A DNA stretch of 64,000 nt from Mesorhizobium comanense. Lineage in GTDB: Bacteria > Pseudomonadota > Alphaproteobacteria > Rhizobiales > Rhizobiaceae. Made by a program: the position numbers and the translations under genes. The stretch is from assembly GCF_005503535.1 (NCBI RefSeq), contig NZ_SCNN01000001.1:558001-622000 (forward strand), read 5' to 3'. The notes below the pieces were generated by a model. That model had not been told where the DNA came from and did no database searches. It saw nothing but the letters and a program-made list of their open reading frames with translations. The first letter of the stretch is position 1. Each line of letters begins with the position of its first letter. Shown here one piece after another: positions 44,472-56,214 of this stretch.

Positions 44472-44500
44472 TTGACGAGCGGCGCTCCGCCCCGCTAACA
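44472..44500 (+). promoter_or_regulatory. Predicted sigma-70 promoter of metK
   Basis: TTGACG (44472-44477) and CTAACA (44495-44500) with a 17-base spacer; predicted start near 44507, only about 47 bases upstream of the metK GTG. Confidence 0.5.
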
Positions 44501-44514
44501 CGTGGCGCGCCAAA

Positions 44515-44537
44515 ATCGGCAGCCTGCCGATCGTTTT
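44515..44537 (+). promoter_or_regulatory. Hairpin with T-run in the metK leader
   Basis: ATCGGC/GCCGAT stem (44515-44520 with 44526-44531), loop AGCCT, followed by CG and T5 (44533-44537), ending a few bases before the AGAGGGG ribosome-binding site. The shape is that of an intrinsic terminator or a hairpin that hides the ribosome-binding site. It does not match the SAM-II or SAM/SAH riboswitch consensus as far as I can see. Confidence 0.4.
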
Positions 44538-44553
44538 TCAAGAGGGGACACCC

Positions 44554-45819
44554 GTGACGCGGCAGAACTACTTCTTTACCTCGGAATCCGTGGCCGAGGG
44601 CCATCCCGACAAAGTCTGTGACCGGATCTCCGACGAGATTGTCGATCTGGTCTACCGTGAAGCCAAGAAGACTGGCATGGATCCGTGGAAGGTCCGTGTC
44701 GCCTGCGAGACCTTGGCGACCACCAACCGCGTCGTCATCGCCGGCGAGGTGCGCGTCCCCGAGACCCTGTTGAAGAAGGACAAGGCCGGCAACATCCTCA
44801 AGGATGCCGCGGGCCACCCGGTCGTCAATCCGGCGAAATTCAAGTCCGTCGCCCGCAAGGCGATCCGTGAAATCGGCTACGAGCAGGCCGGCTTCCACTG
44901 GAAGACGGCCAAGATAGAGGTTCTCCTGCACGGCCAGTCGCCCGACATCGGCCAGGGCGTCGACAACGCCGCCGACCGTCAGGGCGAGGAAGGTGCCGGC
45001 GACCAGGGCATCATGTTCGGCTATGCCTGCCGCGAGACGCCGGACCTGATGCCGGCGCCGATCTACTACAGCCACAAGATCCTTGAACTTCTGGCAGCCG
45101 CCCGTCACGAAAACAACGGCGAGGCCGGCAGGCTCGGGCCTGACGCCAAGAGCCAGGTCACTGTCCGCTACATCGACGGCAAGGCCGCCGAAGCGACGCA
45201 GATCGTCCTGTCGACGCAGCATCTCGACGCGACGTGGGACTCCAAGAAGGTCCGCAAGGTCGTGGAGCCCTATATCCGCGAGGCCCTGGGCGACCTCAAG
45301 ATCGCGGATGATTGCATGTGGTACATCAACCCGACCGGCAAGTTCGTCATCGGCGGACCGGACGGCGACGCGGGTCTCACCGGCCGCAAGATCATCGTTG
45401 ACACCTATGGCGGCGCGGCACCGCATGGCGGCGGCGCCTTCTCCGGCAAGGACACGACCAAGGTCGACCGGTCGGCCGCCTATGCCGCGCGCTACCTGGC
45501 CAAGAATGTCGTGGCCGCGAAACTCGCCGACCGCTGCACGATCCAGCTTTCCTACGCCATCGGCGTCGCCCAACCGCTGTCGATCTATGTCGACCTGCAC
45601 GGCACCGGCAAGGTCGACGAAGCCAAGCTCGAGGACGCGCTGCGCACCGTGATGGACCTGTCGCCATCCGGCATCCGCCGCCACCTCGACCTCAACAAGC
45701 CGATCTACGCCAAGACATCGTCCTATGGCCATTTCGGCCGCAAGGCCGGCCGCGACGGGTCTTTCTCCTGGGAGAAGACCGATCTCGCCAAGGCGCTCAA
45801 GGATGCCGTCGCGGCCTGA
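44554..45819 (+). CDS. metK: S-adenosylmethionine synthetase
   Basis: 421 residues; makes SAM from methionine and ATP as a tetramer. N-terminus [28 protein letters not shown] carries the ATP-binding His and Asp; [12 protein letters not shown]-like block here is [15 protein letters not shown]; the phosphate-binding signature [19 protein letters not shown] is complete. The start is GTG with AGAGGGG at 6 bases. The protein is longer than E. coli MetK (384), as in other alphaproteobacteria, through insertions near residues 70-95. trmB follows after 27 bases. Confidence 0.97.
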   Translation: MTRQNYFFTSESVAEGHPDKVCDRISDEIVDLVYREAKKTGMDPWKVRVACETLATTNRVVIAGEVRVPETLLKKDKAGNILKDAAGHPVVNPAKFKSVARKAIREIGYEQAGFHWKTAKIEVLLHGQSPDIGQGVDNAADRQGEEGAGDQGIMFGYACRETPDLMPAPIYYSHKILELLAAARHENNGEAGRLGPDAKSQVTVRYIDGKAAEATQIVLSTQHLDATWDSKKVRKVVEPYIREALGDLKIADDCMWYINPTGKFVIGGPDGDAGLTGRKIIVDTYGGAAPHGGGAFSGKDTTKVDRSAAYAARYLAKNVVAAKLADRCTIQLSYAIGVAQPLSIYVDLHGTGKVDEAKLEDALRTVMDLSPSGIRRHLDLNKPIYAKTSSYGHFGRKAGRDGSFSWEKTDLAKALKDAVAA

Positions 45820-45846
45820 CGGCGGCGACGTGGCCTGCGCCGGGAG

Positions 45847-46548
45847 ATGAACGCCGAAGAGAGGCCGAGCCGGACGACCGAAGCCTTCTTCGGCCGTCGG
45901 CGCGGCAAGCCCGTCCGTCCGCAGCAGGCAGCGGCGTTGGAAAGCGGGCTCGGCGCCTTCGGCCTCGACCTGACAGCCGCGGCCCCGGCCGACCTGCGGT
46001 CCCTGTTTAAGGCTGGCGTGTCGGCTGTTCGCCTGGAGATCGGCTTCGGCGGCGGTGAACATCTTCTGCACCGCGCAGCCGAAACGCCGGCGACCGGCTT
46101 TATCGGCGTCGAACCCTTCGTCAACGGCATGGCCAAGATGATGGCCGCGGTGGCGCGGACGCCGCTGGCCAATCTGCGTGTCTTCGATGACGATGCGACA
46201 CGGCTGCTCGACTGGCTGCCGCCGGCCTCGCTCGACGGCATCGACCTGCTCTATCCCGATCCCTGGCCGAAGAAGAAGCACTGGAAGCGGCGTTTCGTCA
46301 GCCCGGTCAATCTCGAACGCTTCGCGCGCGTGCTGAAGCCCGGTTCGAAATTCCGGTTCGCGTCCGATATCGACACTTATGTGAACTGGACCTTGCTTCA
46401 CTGCCGGGCCCATGGCGCCTTCGTTTGGCAGGCCTCGCAGGCCGCCGACTGGCATCACCCTTACGAGGGATGGCCGGGCACGCGATACGAAGCCAAGGCA
46501 GTTCGCGAAGGCCGCCGGCCAGCCTATCTGACGTTCGTCAGGTCATAG
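45847..46548 (+). CDS. trmB: tRNA (guanine-N7-)-methyltransferase
   Basis: 233-residue SAM-dependent enzyme that makes m7G46 in tRNA. The SAM-binding region is [17 protein letters not shown], then [10 protein letters not shown] and the family signature [19 protein letters not shown]. Placing it next to metK is conserved in rhizobia. The ATG begins 27 bases after metK, so it is probably co-transcribed. Confidence 0.95.
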   Translation: MNAEERPSRTTEAFFGRRRGKPVRPQQAAALESGLGAFGLDLTAAAPADLRSLFKAGVSAVRLEIGFGGGEHLLHRAAETPATGFIGVEPFVNGMAKMMAAVARTPLANLRVFDDDATRLLDWLPPASLDGIDLLYPDPWPKKKHWKRRFVSPVNLERFARVLKPGSKFRFASDIDTYVNWTLLHCRAHGAFVWQASQAADWHHPYEGWPGTRYEAKAVREGRRPAYLTFVRS

Positions 46549-46585
46549 GCCTGGCCGCATCGCTTCGGGAGCCTGACCTGAAACG

Positions 46586-46750
46586 TCAGAAACGGCCGAT
46601 TCGGTTGAAGACGACCGGATCCATGCCGAGTTTGCGCAGGTCGTCGGCGCGCGGCTTGCGCCCGGCTTCCACGGCTCGCGATGCGGCAACGGCGCTGCCG
46701 AATGTGGTGAAAATGTCGCCTATGGCGGAAAAAACCCTGCGGCCAGTCAT
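46586..46750 (-). CDS. Small conserved hypothetical protein (54 residues)
   Basis: 54-residue protein, MTGRRVFSAIGDIFTTFG then AVAASRAVEAGRKPRADDLRKLGMDP. The start is well supported by AAAGGA at 7 bases, and the longer frame upstream is not. The pattern (short amphipathic N-terminus, basic ending with LGMDPVVFNRIG) resembles small proteins recurring in rhizobial genomes, but I know no function. It lies alone on the minus strand between trmB and the rimP leader. Confidence 0.65.
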   Translation of the reverse strand: MTGRRVFSAIGDIFTTFGSAVAASRAVEAGRKPRADDLRKLGMDPVVFNRIGRF

Positions 46751-46903
46751 GATGTATCCTTTCGCGCGCCACCGCGCGCCGGTCGTGTTCGCTTGATGGT
46801 CCGGACGTAGGAATGCGCGGCCGCCTGTCACAGGGGTGCCGGCGCATGGCCGCCATGCGCCGGGCACAACCCTGACGCCGCCCGTCGCGTTTGGACTGCG
46901 GGC

Positions 46904-46931
46904 TTGAAACGCGTGACCGGATCGTTTATAT
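46904..46931 (+). promoter_or_regulatory. Predicted sigma-70 promoter of the rimP-nusA-infB operon
   Basis: TTGAAA (46904-46909) and TTATAT (46926-46931), spacer 16. Predicted start near 46938, about 155 bases before the rimP ATG. Confidence 0.55.
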
Positions 46932-46959
46932 CAGCCTCAAATTCTTGGTCGGTATGACG

Positions 46960-46991
46960 AAGAGTGGGTCCACCCGGTCCCGCTCTTTTTT
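46960..46991 (+). terminator. Terminator/attenuator hairpin in the rimP-nusA leader
   Basis: AAGAGTGGG (46960-46968) pairs with CCCGCTCTT (46979-46987), nine base pairs including one G-T wobble, around a 10-base loop, followed by TTTT at 46988-46991 (six T in a row counting the stem end) and then ATT. It sits about 20 bases after the predicted start, so most transcripts could end here unless the hairpin is prevented. Confidence 0.65.
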
Positions 46992-47003
46992 ATTACCTGC
47001 CGG

Positions 47004-47053
47004 GTGCATCGGACCGAAAAGTGCGAAGCGGTTTTCGGATGATTCCGATGCAC
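47004..47053. repeat. Palindromic intergenic repeat, copy C
   Basis: GTGCATCGGA (47004-47013) and TCCGATGCAC (47044-47053) are a perfect 10-base inverted repeat; the interior CCGAAAAGTGCGAAGCGG and GTTTTCGG closely matches copy A. It lies in the leader of rimP, between the attenuator-like hairpin and the start codon. Confidence 0.82.
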
Positions 47054-47091
47054 AAACCAAAGAACATTGCGAAGCGCACGACAGGTATTTG

Positions 47092-47739
47092 ATGACTGCA
47101 ACGGCAAGCGAAGGTGACGACCGCATCATCCGCGAAAGCGGCATCGATGCGCGCATCGCGCTGATCATCCAGCCGGTGCTGCGCGGCATCGGCTTCCGCC
47201 TTGTGCGCGTGCGGCTGTCCGGCCAGAACGGGCTGACGCTGCAGATCATGGCCGAGCGCGAGGACGGCACCATGACCGTCGAGGATTGCGAAGAGGTCAG
47301 CCGCGCGGTGTCGCCGGCGCTCGACGTCGACGATCCGATCGAAAAGGCCTATCACCTCGAAGTCTCTTCCCCCGGCATCGACCGGCCGCTGGTCCGCAAG
47401 TCGGATTTCACCACGTGGACGGGGCATCTGGTCAAGATGGAGACGTCCGTCGTCGTTGCCGACCGCAAGCGCTTCAAGGGCAAGATCGCCGAAGCCGGCG
47501 AGGCCGACGTGCTGATCGAGCGCGACAAGGCGGCCTATGGCGAGGAGCCTACGGTTCGCGTGCCTTACGACACGATCTCCGAGGCGCGCCTGATCCTGAC
47601 CGACGACCTCATCCGCGACGCGCTGTCGAAGGACAACCGGGCACGCAAGGAAGCCAAGAAACGCCGCGGCGAACCGGACGATGACGTGCCCGAGGGTGCG
47701 GAAGCGGACGCTACGGAAGAGCACGAACAGGAAATTTGA
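47092..47739 (+). CDS. rimP: Ribosome maturation factor RimP
   Basis: 215-residue factor for 30S subunit assembly. Conserved blocks: [38 protein letters not shown] and [20 protein letters not shown]; a C-terminal acidic/basic tail follows. The ATG at 47092 is chosen because the frame upstream passes through the palindromic repeat. First gene of the nusA-infB operon. Confidence 0.95.
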   Translation: MTATASEGDDRIIRESGIDARIALIIQPVLRGIGFRLVRVRLSGQNGLTLQIMAEREDGTMTVEDCEEVSRAVSPALDVDDPIEKAYHLEVSSPGIDRPLVRKSDFTTWTGHLVKMETSVVVADRKRFKGKIAEAGEADVLIERDKAAYGEEPTVRVPYDTISEARLILTDDLIRDALSKDNRARKEAKKRRGEPDDDVPEGAEADATEEHEQEI

Positions 47740-47788
47740 TTGAGCTGCCGGCTGCAAAGATCCGGCAAACAGGCTCGGGAGAAAGAAC

Positions 47789-49384
47789 ATGGTTGTAAGC
47801 GCCAACAGACTTGAACTGCTGCAGATCGCCGATGCGGTCGCCCGTGAAAAGTCGATCGACAAGTCGATCGTCATCGCCGCCATGGCTGATGCGATCCAGA
47901 AGGCGGCGCGCTCGCGTTATGGCCAGGAAACCAACATCCGGGCCGACATCAACGCCAACACCGGCGAGATGAAGCTGCAGCGGCTGATGGAAGTGGTCGA
48001 GAAGGTCGATGACTACGCCACGCAGATCGCCATTTCATCGGCCCGCGAGCGCAACCCCGACGCCCAGCTCGGCGACTTCATCGCCGAACAGCTGCCGCCG
48101 ATGGATTTCGGCCGTATCGCCGCCCAGTCGGCCAAGCAGGTCATCGTGCAGAAGGTGCGCGAGGCCGAGCGCGACCGCCAGTATGACGAATACAAGGACC
48201 GCATCGGCGAGATCGTCAACGGCACCGTCAAGCGCGTCGAATACGGCAACGTCATCGTCGATCTCGGCCGTGGCGAGGCGATCATCCGCCGCGACGAGCT
48301 GATCCCGCGCGAAAACTACAAGTACGGCGACCGCGTCCGCGCCTATGTCTATGACGTGCGCCGCGAGCAGCGCGGTCCGCAGATATTCCTGTCGCGTACC
48401 CATCCGCAGTTCATGGCCAAGCTCTTCACGATGGAAGTGCCGGAGATTTACGACGGCATCATCGAGATCAAGTCGGTCGCACGCGACCCTGGCTCGCGCG
48501 CCAAGATCGCCGTCATTTCGCGCGACTCTTCGATCGATCCCGTCGGCGCCTGCGTGGGTATGCGCGGCAGCCGCGTCCAGGCCGTCGTCGGCGAACTGCA
48601 GGGCGAGAAGATCGACATCATTCCGTGGTCGCCTTCGGCCGCTTCCTTCATCGTCAACGCGCTGCAGCCGGCGGAAGTCGCCAAGGTGGTGCTCGACGAA
48701 GATGCGGAACGCATCGAGGTGGTGGTTCCCGACGACCAGCTGTCGCTGGCCATCGGCCGCCGCGGCCAGAACGTGCGTCTCGCCTCGCAGCTGACCGGCT
48801 GGGATATCGACATTCTGACCGAGGCCGAGGAATCCGAGCGTCGCCAGAAGGAATTCGTCGAGCGCTCGTCGCTGTTCATGGAAGCGCTCGACGTCGACGA
48901 GATGGTCGGCCAGGTGCTGGCCTCCGAAGGCTTCACCAACGTCGAGGAAGTTGCCTATGTCGATGCGAGCGAGATCGCTTCGATCGACGGCTTCGATGAT
49001 GACACCGCATCGGAAATCCAGACCCGTGCGCGTGAGTACCTGGAGAAGATCGAGGCCGAGCACGACGCCAAGCGCAAGGCGCTCGGCGTCAAGGACGAGC
49101 TGCGTGAAATCCCCGGCATCACCACCGCAATGATGGTGACGCTCGGCGAGGATGGCGTGAAGACGATCGAGGATTTCGCCGGCTACGCCGCCGACGACCT
49201 GACCGGCTGGAAGGAACGCAAGGACGGCGAAACCAAGAACTATCCGGGCGTGCTGGCCAGTCACGGTGTTTCGCGTGCCGATGCCGAGCAGATGGTGCTG
49301 GCCGCCCGCCTGAAGGCCGGCTGGATTTCCGAGGAAGAGCTTGCAGCCGAAGAAGCTTCGGCCGACGAAGCCGTCGGTGCGTGA
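47789..49384 (+). CDS. nusA: Transcription termination/antitermination factor NusA
   Basis: 531 residues. N-terminal RNA polymerase-binding domain, S1 domain ([36 protein letters not shown]), KH domains ([26 protein letters not shown] and [24 protein letters not shown]), then two acidic C-terminal repeats with helix-hairpin-helix character. Position between rimP and ylxR is universal in this group. May regulate its own operon by acting at the leader hairpin (inference). Confidence 0.97.
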   Translation: MVVSANRLELLQIADAVAREKSIDKSIVIAAMADAIQKAARSRYGQETNIRADINANTGEMKLQRLMEVVEKVDDYATQIAISSARERNPDAQLGDFIAEQLPPMDFGRIAAQSAKQVIVQKVREAERDRQYDEYKDRIGEIVNGTVKRVEYGNVIVDLGRGEAIIRRDELIPRENYKYGDRVRAYVYDVRREQRGPQIFLSRTHPQFMAKLFTMEVPEIYDGIIEIKSVARDPGSRAKIAVISRDSSIDPVGACVGMRGSRVQAVVGELQGEKIDIIPWSPSAASFIVNALQPAEVAKVVLDEDAERIEVVVPDDQLSLAIGRRGQNVRLASQLTGWDIDILTEAEESERRQKEFVERSSLFMEALDVDEMVGQVLASEGFTNVEEVAYVDASEIASIDGFDDDTASEIQTRAREYLEKIEAEHDAKRKALGVKDELREIPGITTAMMVTLGEDGVKTIEDFAGYAADDLTGWKERKDGETKNYPGVLASHGVSRADAEQMVLAARLKAGWISEEELAAEEASADEAVGA

Positions 49385-49422
49385 GGTGAAACCGCATCGC
49401 ACAGAACCCGCCCTTGGACGAG

Positions 49423-50069
49423 ATGAACGATCGCACCTGCATCGTCACCCGCAGGCAGGCCGAACCGGATGAACTGATCCGGTTCGTCGTCGGCCCGGAT
49501 TCGGCCGTCGTTCCCGATCTCAAGAGAAATCTGCCCGGCCGTGGTTGCTGGGTGAGCGCCGACCGCCTACATATCGACAAGGCGGCGGCGAAGAACCTTT
49601 TCGCCCGAGCCTTCAAGGCACAGGTCGTGGTGCCGCCCGATCTCGGCGGCATGGTCGACGGGCTGCTCGTCAAATCCGCGCTGGGCATGCTGGGGCTCGC
49701 CCGCAAGGCGGGTGTCATCGCACTGGGAGCCACCAAGGTCGAGAGCGCGGTGCGCGGCGGCCTGGCGCTTTTCGTGCTTCACGCAACCGAAGCGTCCGAC
49801 GACGGGGTGCGCAAGATCAGCCAGGCGCGGCGGGCCACCGTCCACATCGGCGGTCCTTCCATCCTTGCCTACAAACTTTTCTCCGAGGCCGAGTTGAGCT
49901 TGGCATTGGGGGGTACAAATGTGATACATGCTGCCGTCCTCGCGGGAGACGCGGGTAAGGCGGTTGAAAAGCGCATCGTTGCGCTCGACCGATATCGGGG
50001 CGGCACCCCGGACGATCTGGCAATGCTTGCGGCCGTTGCTGACGAAGATGAGACCGCAGAGGATATGGA

Positions 50070-50073
<4 letters not shown>
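49423..50073 (+). CDS. YlxR/L7Ae-domain RNA-binding protein
   Basis: 216 residues. N-terminal YlxR (DUF448) domain, [42 protein letters not shown], and a C-terminal L7Ae-like domain, [36 protein letters not shown], in one polypeptide; in many Gram-positives these are separate genes (ylxR, ylxQ). The ATG at 49423 is chosen; a TTG at 49414 is also possible. The stop overlaps infB by 4 bases (ATGA). Confidence 0.92.
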
Positions 50074-52661
<2,588 letters not shown>

Positions 52662-52683
52662 GTTCGAGTGATTTATCGGTGTC

Positions 52684-52709
52684 GGGCGGTGGTCGAAAGA
52701 CCGCCGTCC
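52684..52709 (+). other. Strong hairpin between infB and rbfA
   Basis: GGGCGGTGGTC (52684-52694), GAAA tetraloop, GACCGCCGTCC (52699-52709): 11 pairs including two G-U wobbles. No T-run follows. Likely an mRNA processing or stability element in the infB-rbfA gap of 126 bases. Confidence 0.6.
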
Positions 52710-52787
52710 TCAGCCCGTTGAGAATGACTGTTTGAGACATGCGGCACGGTCCTATCCCGCGCCTCACGCTTTCAGGATTTGAGAAAA

Positions 52788-53198
52788 ATGCCCCGTTCCA
52801 CCACATCCGGCCCATCCCAGCGCATGCTGCGCGTCGGCGAGCAGGTGCGCCATGCGCTCTCCGAAACACTACAGCGCGGCGAAATCATCGATCCGCTGAT
52901 TGAAAGCTCGGTCGTTTCGGTCTCGGAAGTGCGCATGTCGCCCGATCTGAAGATCGCCACCGCCTTTGTCTCGCCGCTCGGCGCAAAGGATGCCGATGCC
53001 GTCATCGAAGCGCTGAACAAGCACGCGAAATTCATCCGTGGCCGTGTCTCCGGCGCGCTCAGGCAGATGAAGTACATGCCGGAATTCCGCTTCCGGCAGG
53101 ACACGTCCTTCGACAATTTCGCCAGGATCAACGACCTCCTGAAGTCGCCCGAAGTAGCGCGCGATCTCGATGGCGACGACAACAAGGAAGAAGAATAA
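52788..53198 (+). CDS. rbfA: Ribosome-binding factor A
   Basis: 136-residue KH-fold factor for late 30S assembly. Conserved [45 protein letters not shown] and [21 protein letters not shown]. The ATG at 52788 has AGGA at a suitable distance; TTG 52779 is in frame upstream but less likely. The stop TAA overlaps the truB ATG by one base. Confidence 0.95.
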   Translation: MPRSTTSGPSQRMLRVGEQVRHALSETLQRGEIIDPLIESSVVSVSEVRMSPDLKIATAFVSPLGAKDADAVIEALNKHAKFIRGRVSGALRQMKYMPEFRFRQDTSFDNFARINDLLKSPEVARDLDGDDNKEEE

Positions 53199-54211
53199 TG
53201 GCGCGCCGCGGCAAGAAGAAGGGCAGGCCGGTCTCCGGCTGGGTGGTGCTGGACAAGCCGGTCGGCATGGGTTCGACCGAAGCCGTCTCCAAGATCAAAT
53301 GGCTGTTCCAGGCGGAGAAGGCCGGCCACGCCGGCACGCTCGATCCGCTGGCGTCCGGCATGCTGCCGATCGCGCTGGGCGAGGCGACCAAGACCGTGCC
53401 TTACGTGCAGGATGGCGCCAAGATCTATCGCTTCACCGTCGCCTGGGGGCAGGAGCGTTCGACCGACGACCTCGAGGGACCGGTGACGAAGGAGTCCGAC
53501 CGGCGTCCCGCGGAGGCCGAGGTCAAGGCGCTGCTGCCGAAATACACCGGCGTCATCATGCAGACGCCGCCGCAATTCTCGGCCATCAAGATCGCGGGCG
53601 AGCGCGCCTACGATCTCGCCCGTGAGGGTGAGACGGTCGACATTCCCGCGCGAGAGATAGAGATCGGGCGTCTCGATATCGTCGAGCACGGTGCCGACCA
53701 TACGGTTTTCGAGGTCGAATGCGGCAAGGGCACCTATGTGCGCTCGCTGGCCCGCGACATGGGCCGCGACCTCGGCTGTTTCGGCCATATATCGGAATTG
53801 CGCCGCGTCGAGGTCGAGCCGTTCACTGCGGAGGACTTCGTCACCATCGCCGAACTGGAAGCGGCGCGCTTCGGTGCGCCTGGCCAAGACAAGCTGGAAC
53901 GCGAAGGCAAGCCGGAACGCGAAGACAGGCCGGAACCTGCCGACGACGCCGATGCGATTGAAGTGCCGGTGGACTTCGGGGCGATCGATGCGCTTGTCGT
54001 CGATACGTCGGCCGCCCTCGATTGCCTTCCGCAGGTCGCCATTAGCGACGATGCGGCGACAAAGATCCGCCTCGGCAATCCGGTCATCATCCGCGGCCGC
54101 GACGCGCCGGTGGAAGCGGAAGAAGCCTGTGCCACCGCGCGCGGCAAGCTGGTTGCCATCGGCGCCATCGAACAGGGCATGTTCAAGCCCAAGCGGGTCT
54201 TTGCCGGCTGA
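53198..54211 (+). CDS. truB: tRNA pseudouridine(55) synthase
   Basis: 337 residues; makes pseudouridine 55 in the T loop. Start [17 protein letters not shown], catalytic Asp49 in [18 protein letters not shown] and the [21 protein letters not shown] block. A charged insert ([24 protein letters not shown]) precedes the C-terminal PUA-like part. One-base overlap with rbfA indicates coupling. Confidence 0.96.
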   Translation: MARRGKKKGRPVSGWVVLDKPVGMGSTEAVSKIKWLFQAEKAGHAGTLDPLASGMLPIALGEATKTVPYVQDGAKIYRFTVAWGQERSTDDLEGPVTKESDRRPAEAEVKALLPKYTGVIMQTPPQFSAIKIAGERAYDLAREGETVDIPAREIEIGRLDIVEHGADHTVFEVECGKGTYVRSLARDMGRDLGCFGHISELRRVEVEPFTAEDFVTIAELEAARFGAPGQDKLEREGKPEREDRPEPADDADAIEVPVDFGAIDALVVDTSAALDCLPQVAISDDAATKIRLGNPVIIRGRDAPVEAEEACATARGKLVAIGAIEQGMFKPKRVFAG

Positions 54212-54257
54212 CCGCTCTCGCTTAGTCTAGTTTGGCGGACCTGGGTTCGAGGGGCAG

Positions 54258-55352
54258 ATGGCAAAGGCCGAGGCAGTGAAAAAGCGGGCGCCGGTGAAAA
54301 CGCGGCGGCCGCCGGTGGGGGCGTCGCCGGGCACGCTGATCGCCGATCCCGCCGCGCGGCGTTCGGAACTGCGGCTGACCCTGATCTCGCCGCAGAAGTT
54401 CAAGACGATCGACAACGCCAGCATCGACGACGTCGAGGCCAATTGCCGCAAATGGCCCGTCATCTGGCTCGACTGTACCGGCCTTGCCAATATCGCGCTG
54501 ATCGAGCAGATCGGCCGCATCTTCAGCCTGCACCCGCTGGCGCTCGAGGACGTCGTCAACACCGGCCAGCGGCCGAAGGTCGATTTCTTCGAGGATCACG
54601 CCTTCGTCGTCGTGCGCATGATCGACGATGTCACCTCCCACCGCTACGAACAGATCGCCCTGTTCCTCGGCGAGAACTTCGTCGTCACTTTCCAGGAGCG
54701 CGAAGGCGATCCCTTCGACCCGGTGCGCAAGCGCATCGAGAGCTCGGCTCCCAACCGGCTGCGCACCCGCGGCGCCGACTATCTGGCCTATGCGCTGATA
54801 GACGCCATCGTCGACAGCTATTTCCCGCCGATCGAGACGGCCGGCGAACTGGTCGACAGCATCGAGGACGAGATGCTGCACTCTCCGCACAAGCATCAGA
54901 TGCGGCAACTGCACGAGTTGCGGCGAGACGCCAACGTGCTGAAAGGCGTGCTGTGGCCGATGCGCGATGCGCTGGCGACGCTTATCCGCAACGACGTGCC
55001 CTATGTCAGGGCCGAAACCAAGGTCTTCCTCAACGATACGCTCGACCACTCGCTCAGGCTGATCGAACTCGTCGAGACCCAGCGCGACATGCTGACCGGC
55101 CTGATCGAAATGCATCTGTCGCTGAGCCAGGCGCGCACCAACGACGTGATCAGCTACCTCACCATCGTCTCGGTCATCTTCATGCCGCTGACCTTTCTTG
55201 TCGGTGTCTGGGGAATGAACTTCGACCACGAATCCTCGCCGTGGAACATGCCGGAGCTGAAAGCCTACTACGGCTATCCGGCATCGCTCTTGTTCATGGC
55301 AGCCGTCGCGGTCGGGCTGATTGCCTTCTTCAAATGGAAGAAATGGCTTTGA
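54258..55352 (+). CDS. corA: CorA-family Mg2+/divalent-cation transporter
   Basis: 364 residues. A basic N-terminus, cytoplasmic domain (LALEDVVNTGQRPKVDFFEDHAFVVVRMID) and long helix, then two C-terminal helices with the signature GMNF in FLVGVWGMNFDHESSP. It ends with KWKKWL. Pentameric channel for Mg2+ (or other divalent ions). It separates truB from rpsO, which are adjacent in many relatives, so it is probably an insertion. No magnesium riboswitch is visible upstream. Confidence 0.93.
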   Translation: MAKAEAVKKRAPVKTRRPPVGASPGTLIADPAARRSELRLTLISPQKFKTIDNASIDDVEANCRKWPVIWLDCTGLANIALIEQIGRIFSLHPLALEDVVNTGQRPKVDFFEDHAFVVVRMIDDVTSHRYEQIALFLGENFVVTFQEREGDPFDPVRKRIESSAPNRLRTRGADYLAYALIDAIVDSYFPPIETAGELVDSIEDEMLHSPHKHQMRQLHELRRDANVLKGVLWPMRDALATLIRNDVPYVRAETKVFLNDTLDHSLRLIELVETQRDMLTGLIEMHLSLSQARTNDVISYLTIVSVIFMPLTFLVGVWGMNFDHESSPWNMPELKAYYGYPASLLFMAAVAVGLIAFFKWKKWL

Positions 55353-55535
55353 CGGGGCCAAATCTTGCCGTTCCCGCGTGAAAAGCCGGCTTGGTGAATT
55401 GGGCTGGTGTTTTGCGGGGAATTGCACTATATGCGCCGCAGCATAGCGCCTAGACGCTTTGCTTGCACCGGCCCCTGCTGGACGACATCCCGGCTGAGGG
55501 CGACCCGTTTCCTCGAACAGATAAGGAAAAGCACG

Positions 55536-55805
55536 ATGTCGATTACTGCCGAGCGCAAGAAGGAATTGATGACTGAATTCGCCACCGCCAAGGGCGACAC
55601 CGGTTCTCCGGAAGTCCAGGTGGCCATCCTTTCCGAGCGCATCAAGAACCTGACCGACCACTTCAAGGACCACAAGAAGGATAACCATTCCCGCCGTGGT
55701 CTGCTCGCTCTCGTGTCCCAGCGCCGCAGCCTGCTTGATTATCTCAAGCGCAAGGACGACGCGCGCTACCAGACACTGATCGAGAAGCTCGGTCTGCGCC
55801 GCTGA
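55536..55805 (+). CDS. rpsO: 30S ribosomal protein S15
   Basis: 89 residues, the family length. [36 protein letters not shown], then [34 protein letters not shown], binding 16S rRNA at h20/h22. The ATG follows AAGGAAA. The 180-base upstream gap contains TATATG near 55430 as a possible -10, with no clear -35. Confidence 0.97.
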   Translation: MSITAERKKELMTEFATAKGDTGSPEVQVAILSERIKNLTDHFKDHKKDNHSRRGLLALVSQRRSLLDYLKRKDDARYQTLIEKLGLRR

Positions 55806-55811
55806 CGAATT

Positions 55812-55881
55812 GACCGGCGGGCTCCTTCACGGAGTCCGCCGGTCGCGCATTCGGAACCCGGACCAATCCGGTCCCGAATGC
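55812..55881 (+). other. Two tandem hairpins between rpsO and pnp
   Basis: First hairpin: GACCGGCGG (55812-55820) pairs with CCGCCGGTC (55836-55844), extended by inner CTCC/GGAG. Second: GCATTCGG (55847-55854) with CCGAATGC (55874-55881), with inner CCGGA/TCCGG. Neither is followed by a T-run. The place matches the rpsO-pnp region of E. coli, where RNase III and PNPase control pnp expression. Confidence 0.6.
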
Positions 55882-56214
55882 AGGAATGGAGCACCGCGCA
55901 CCCTGTCTGGGTGCCGGACGGACGCTCCGAAAAGTTGAATTTGCGCATGACGCGTTCCGCAAGCCGTGGTTTTCGGGGTCGTGCGCAGGCCGGTCGGTCG
56001 ATCGGCATATCCGGTTTCGAGCGTGCAGAGGGCCACTCGAAGCCGCCCATGGACGGTCATGGGGCAGGATTGCAGGACGCTCGTTTGGCCACCGCGCCGA
56101 TCACAGCCGAGCTTCCCGTTGTCTTGCCCGTGGCTGCCCGAGAAAGGAAGCCAGAGGAAGGGGTACCCGCGCACGCTGAGACGGCGCGGCCCTTGCTCAT
56201 ACAAAGGACAAGAC
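55882..56214. other. Long rpsO-pnp spacer without a gene
   Basis: After the two hairpins about 330 bases remain before pnp. Reading frames here on both strands have no recognisable product or good ribosome-binding site except the AAAGGA just upstream of the pnp ATG. It is probably a pnp leader. Confidence 0.5.

Larger units (their letters stand above)
46751..47091. other. Intergenic region with the rimP operon leader
   Basis: 341 bases without a gene. It holds the upstream region of the small minus-strand gene, the predicted rimP promoter (46904-46931), a terminator-like hairpin (46960-46991) and palindromic repeat copy C (47004-47053). Nothing else is recognised. Confidence 0.6.

Noticed and set aside
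44515-44553. SAM-II or SAM/SAH riboswitch before metK
   Set aside because: The leader has a hairpin at the right place, but I could not match the conserved loop and pseudoknot sequence; kept only as an unassigned leader element.
54240-54257. GGTTCGAGG like a tRNA T-loop before corA
   Set aside because: No acceptor stem, anticodon arm or D-arm around it; chance match.
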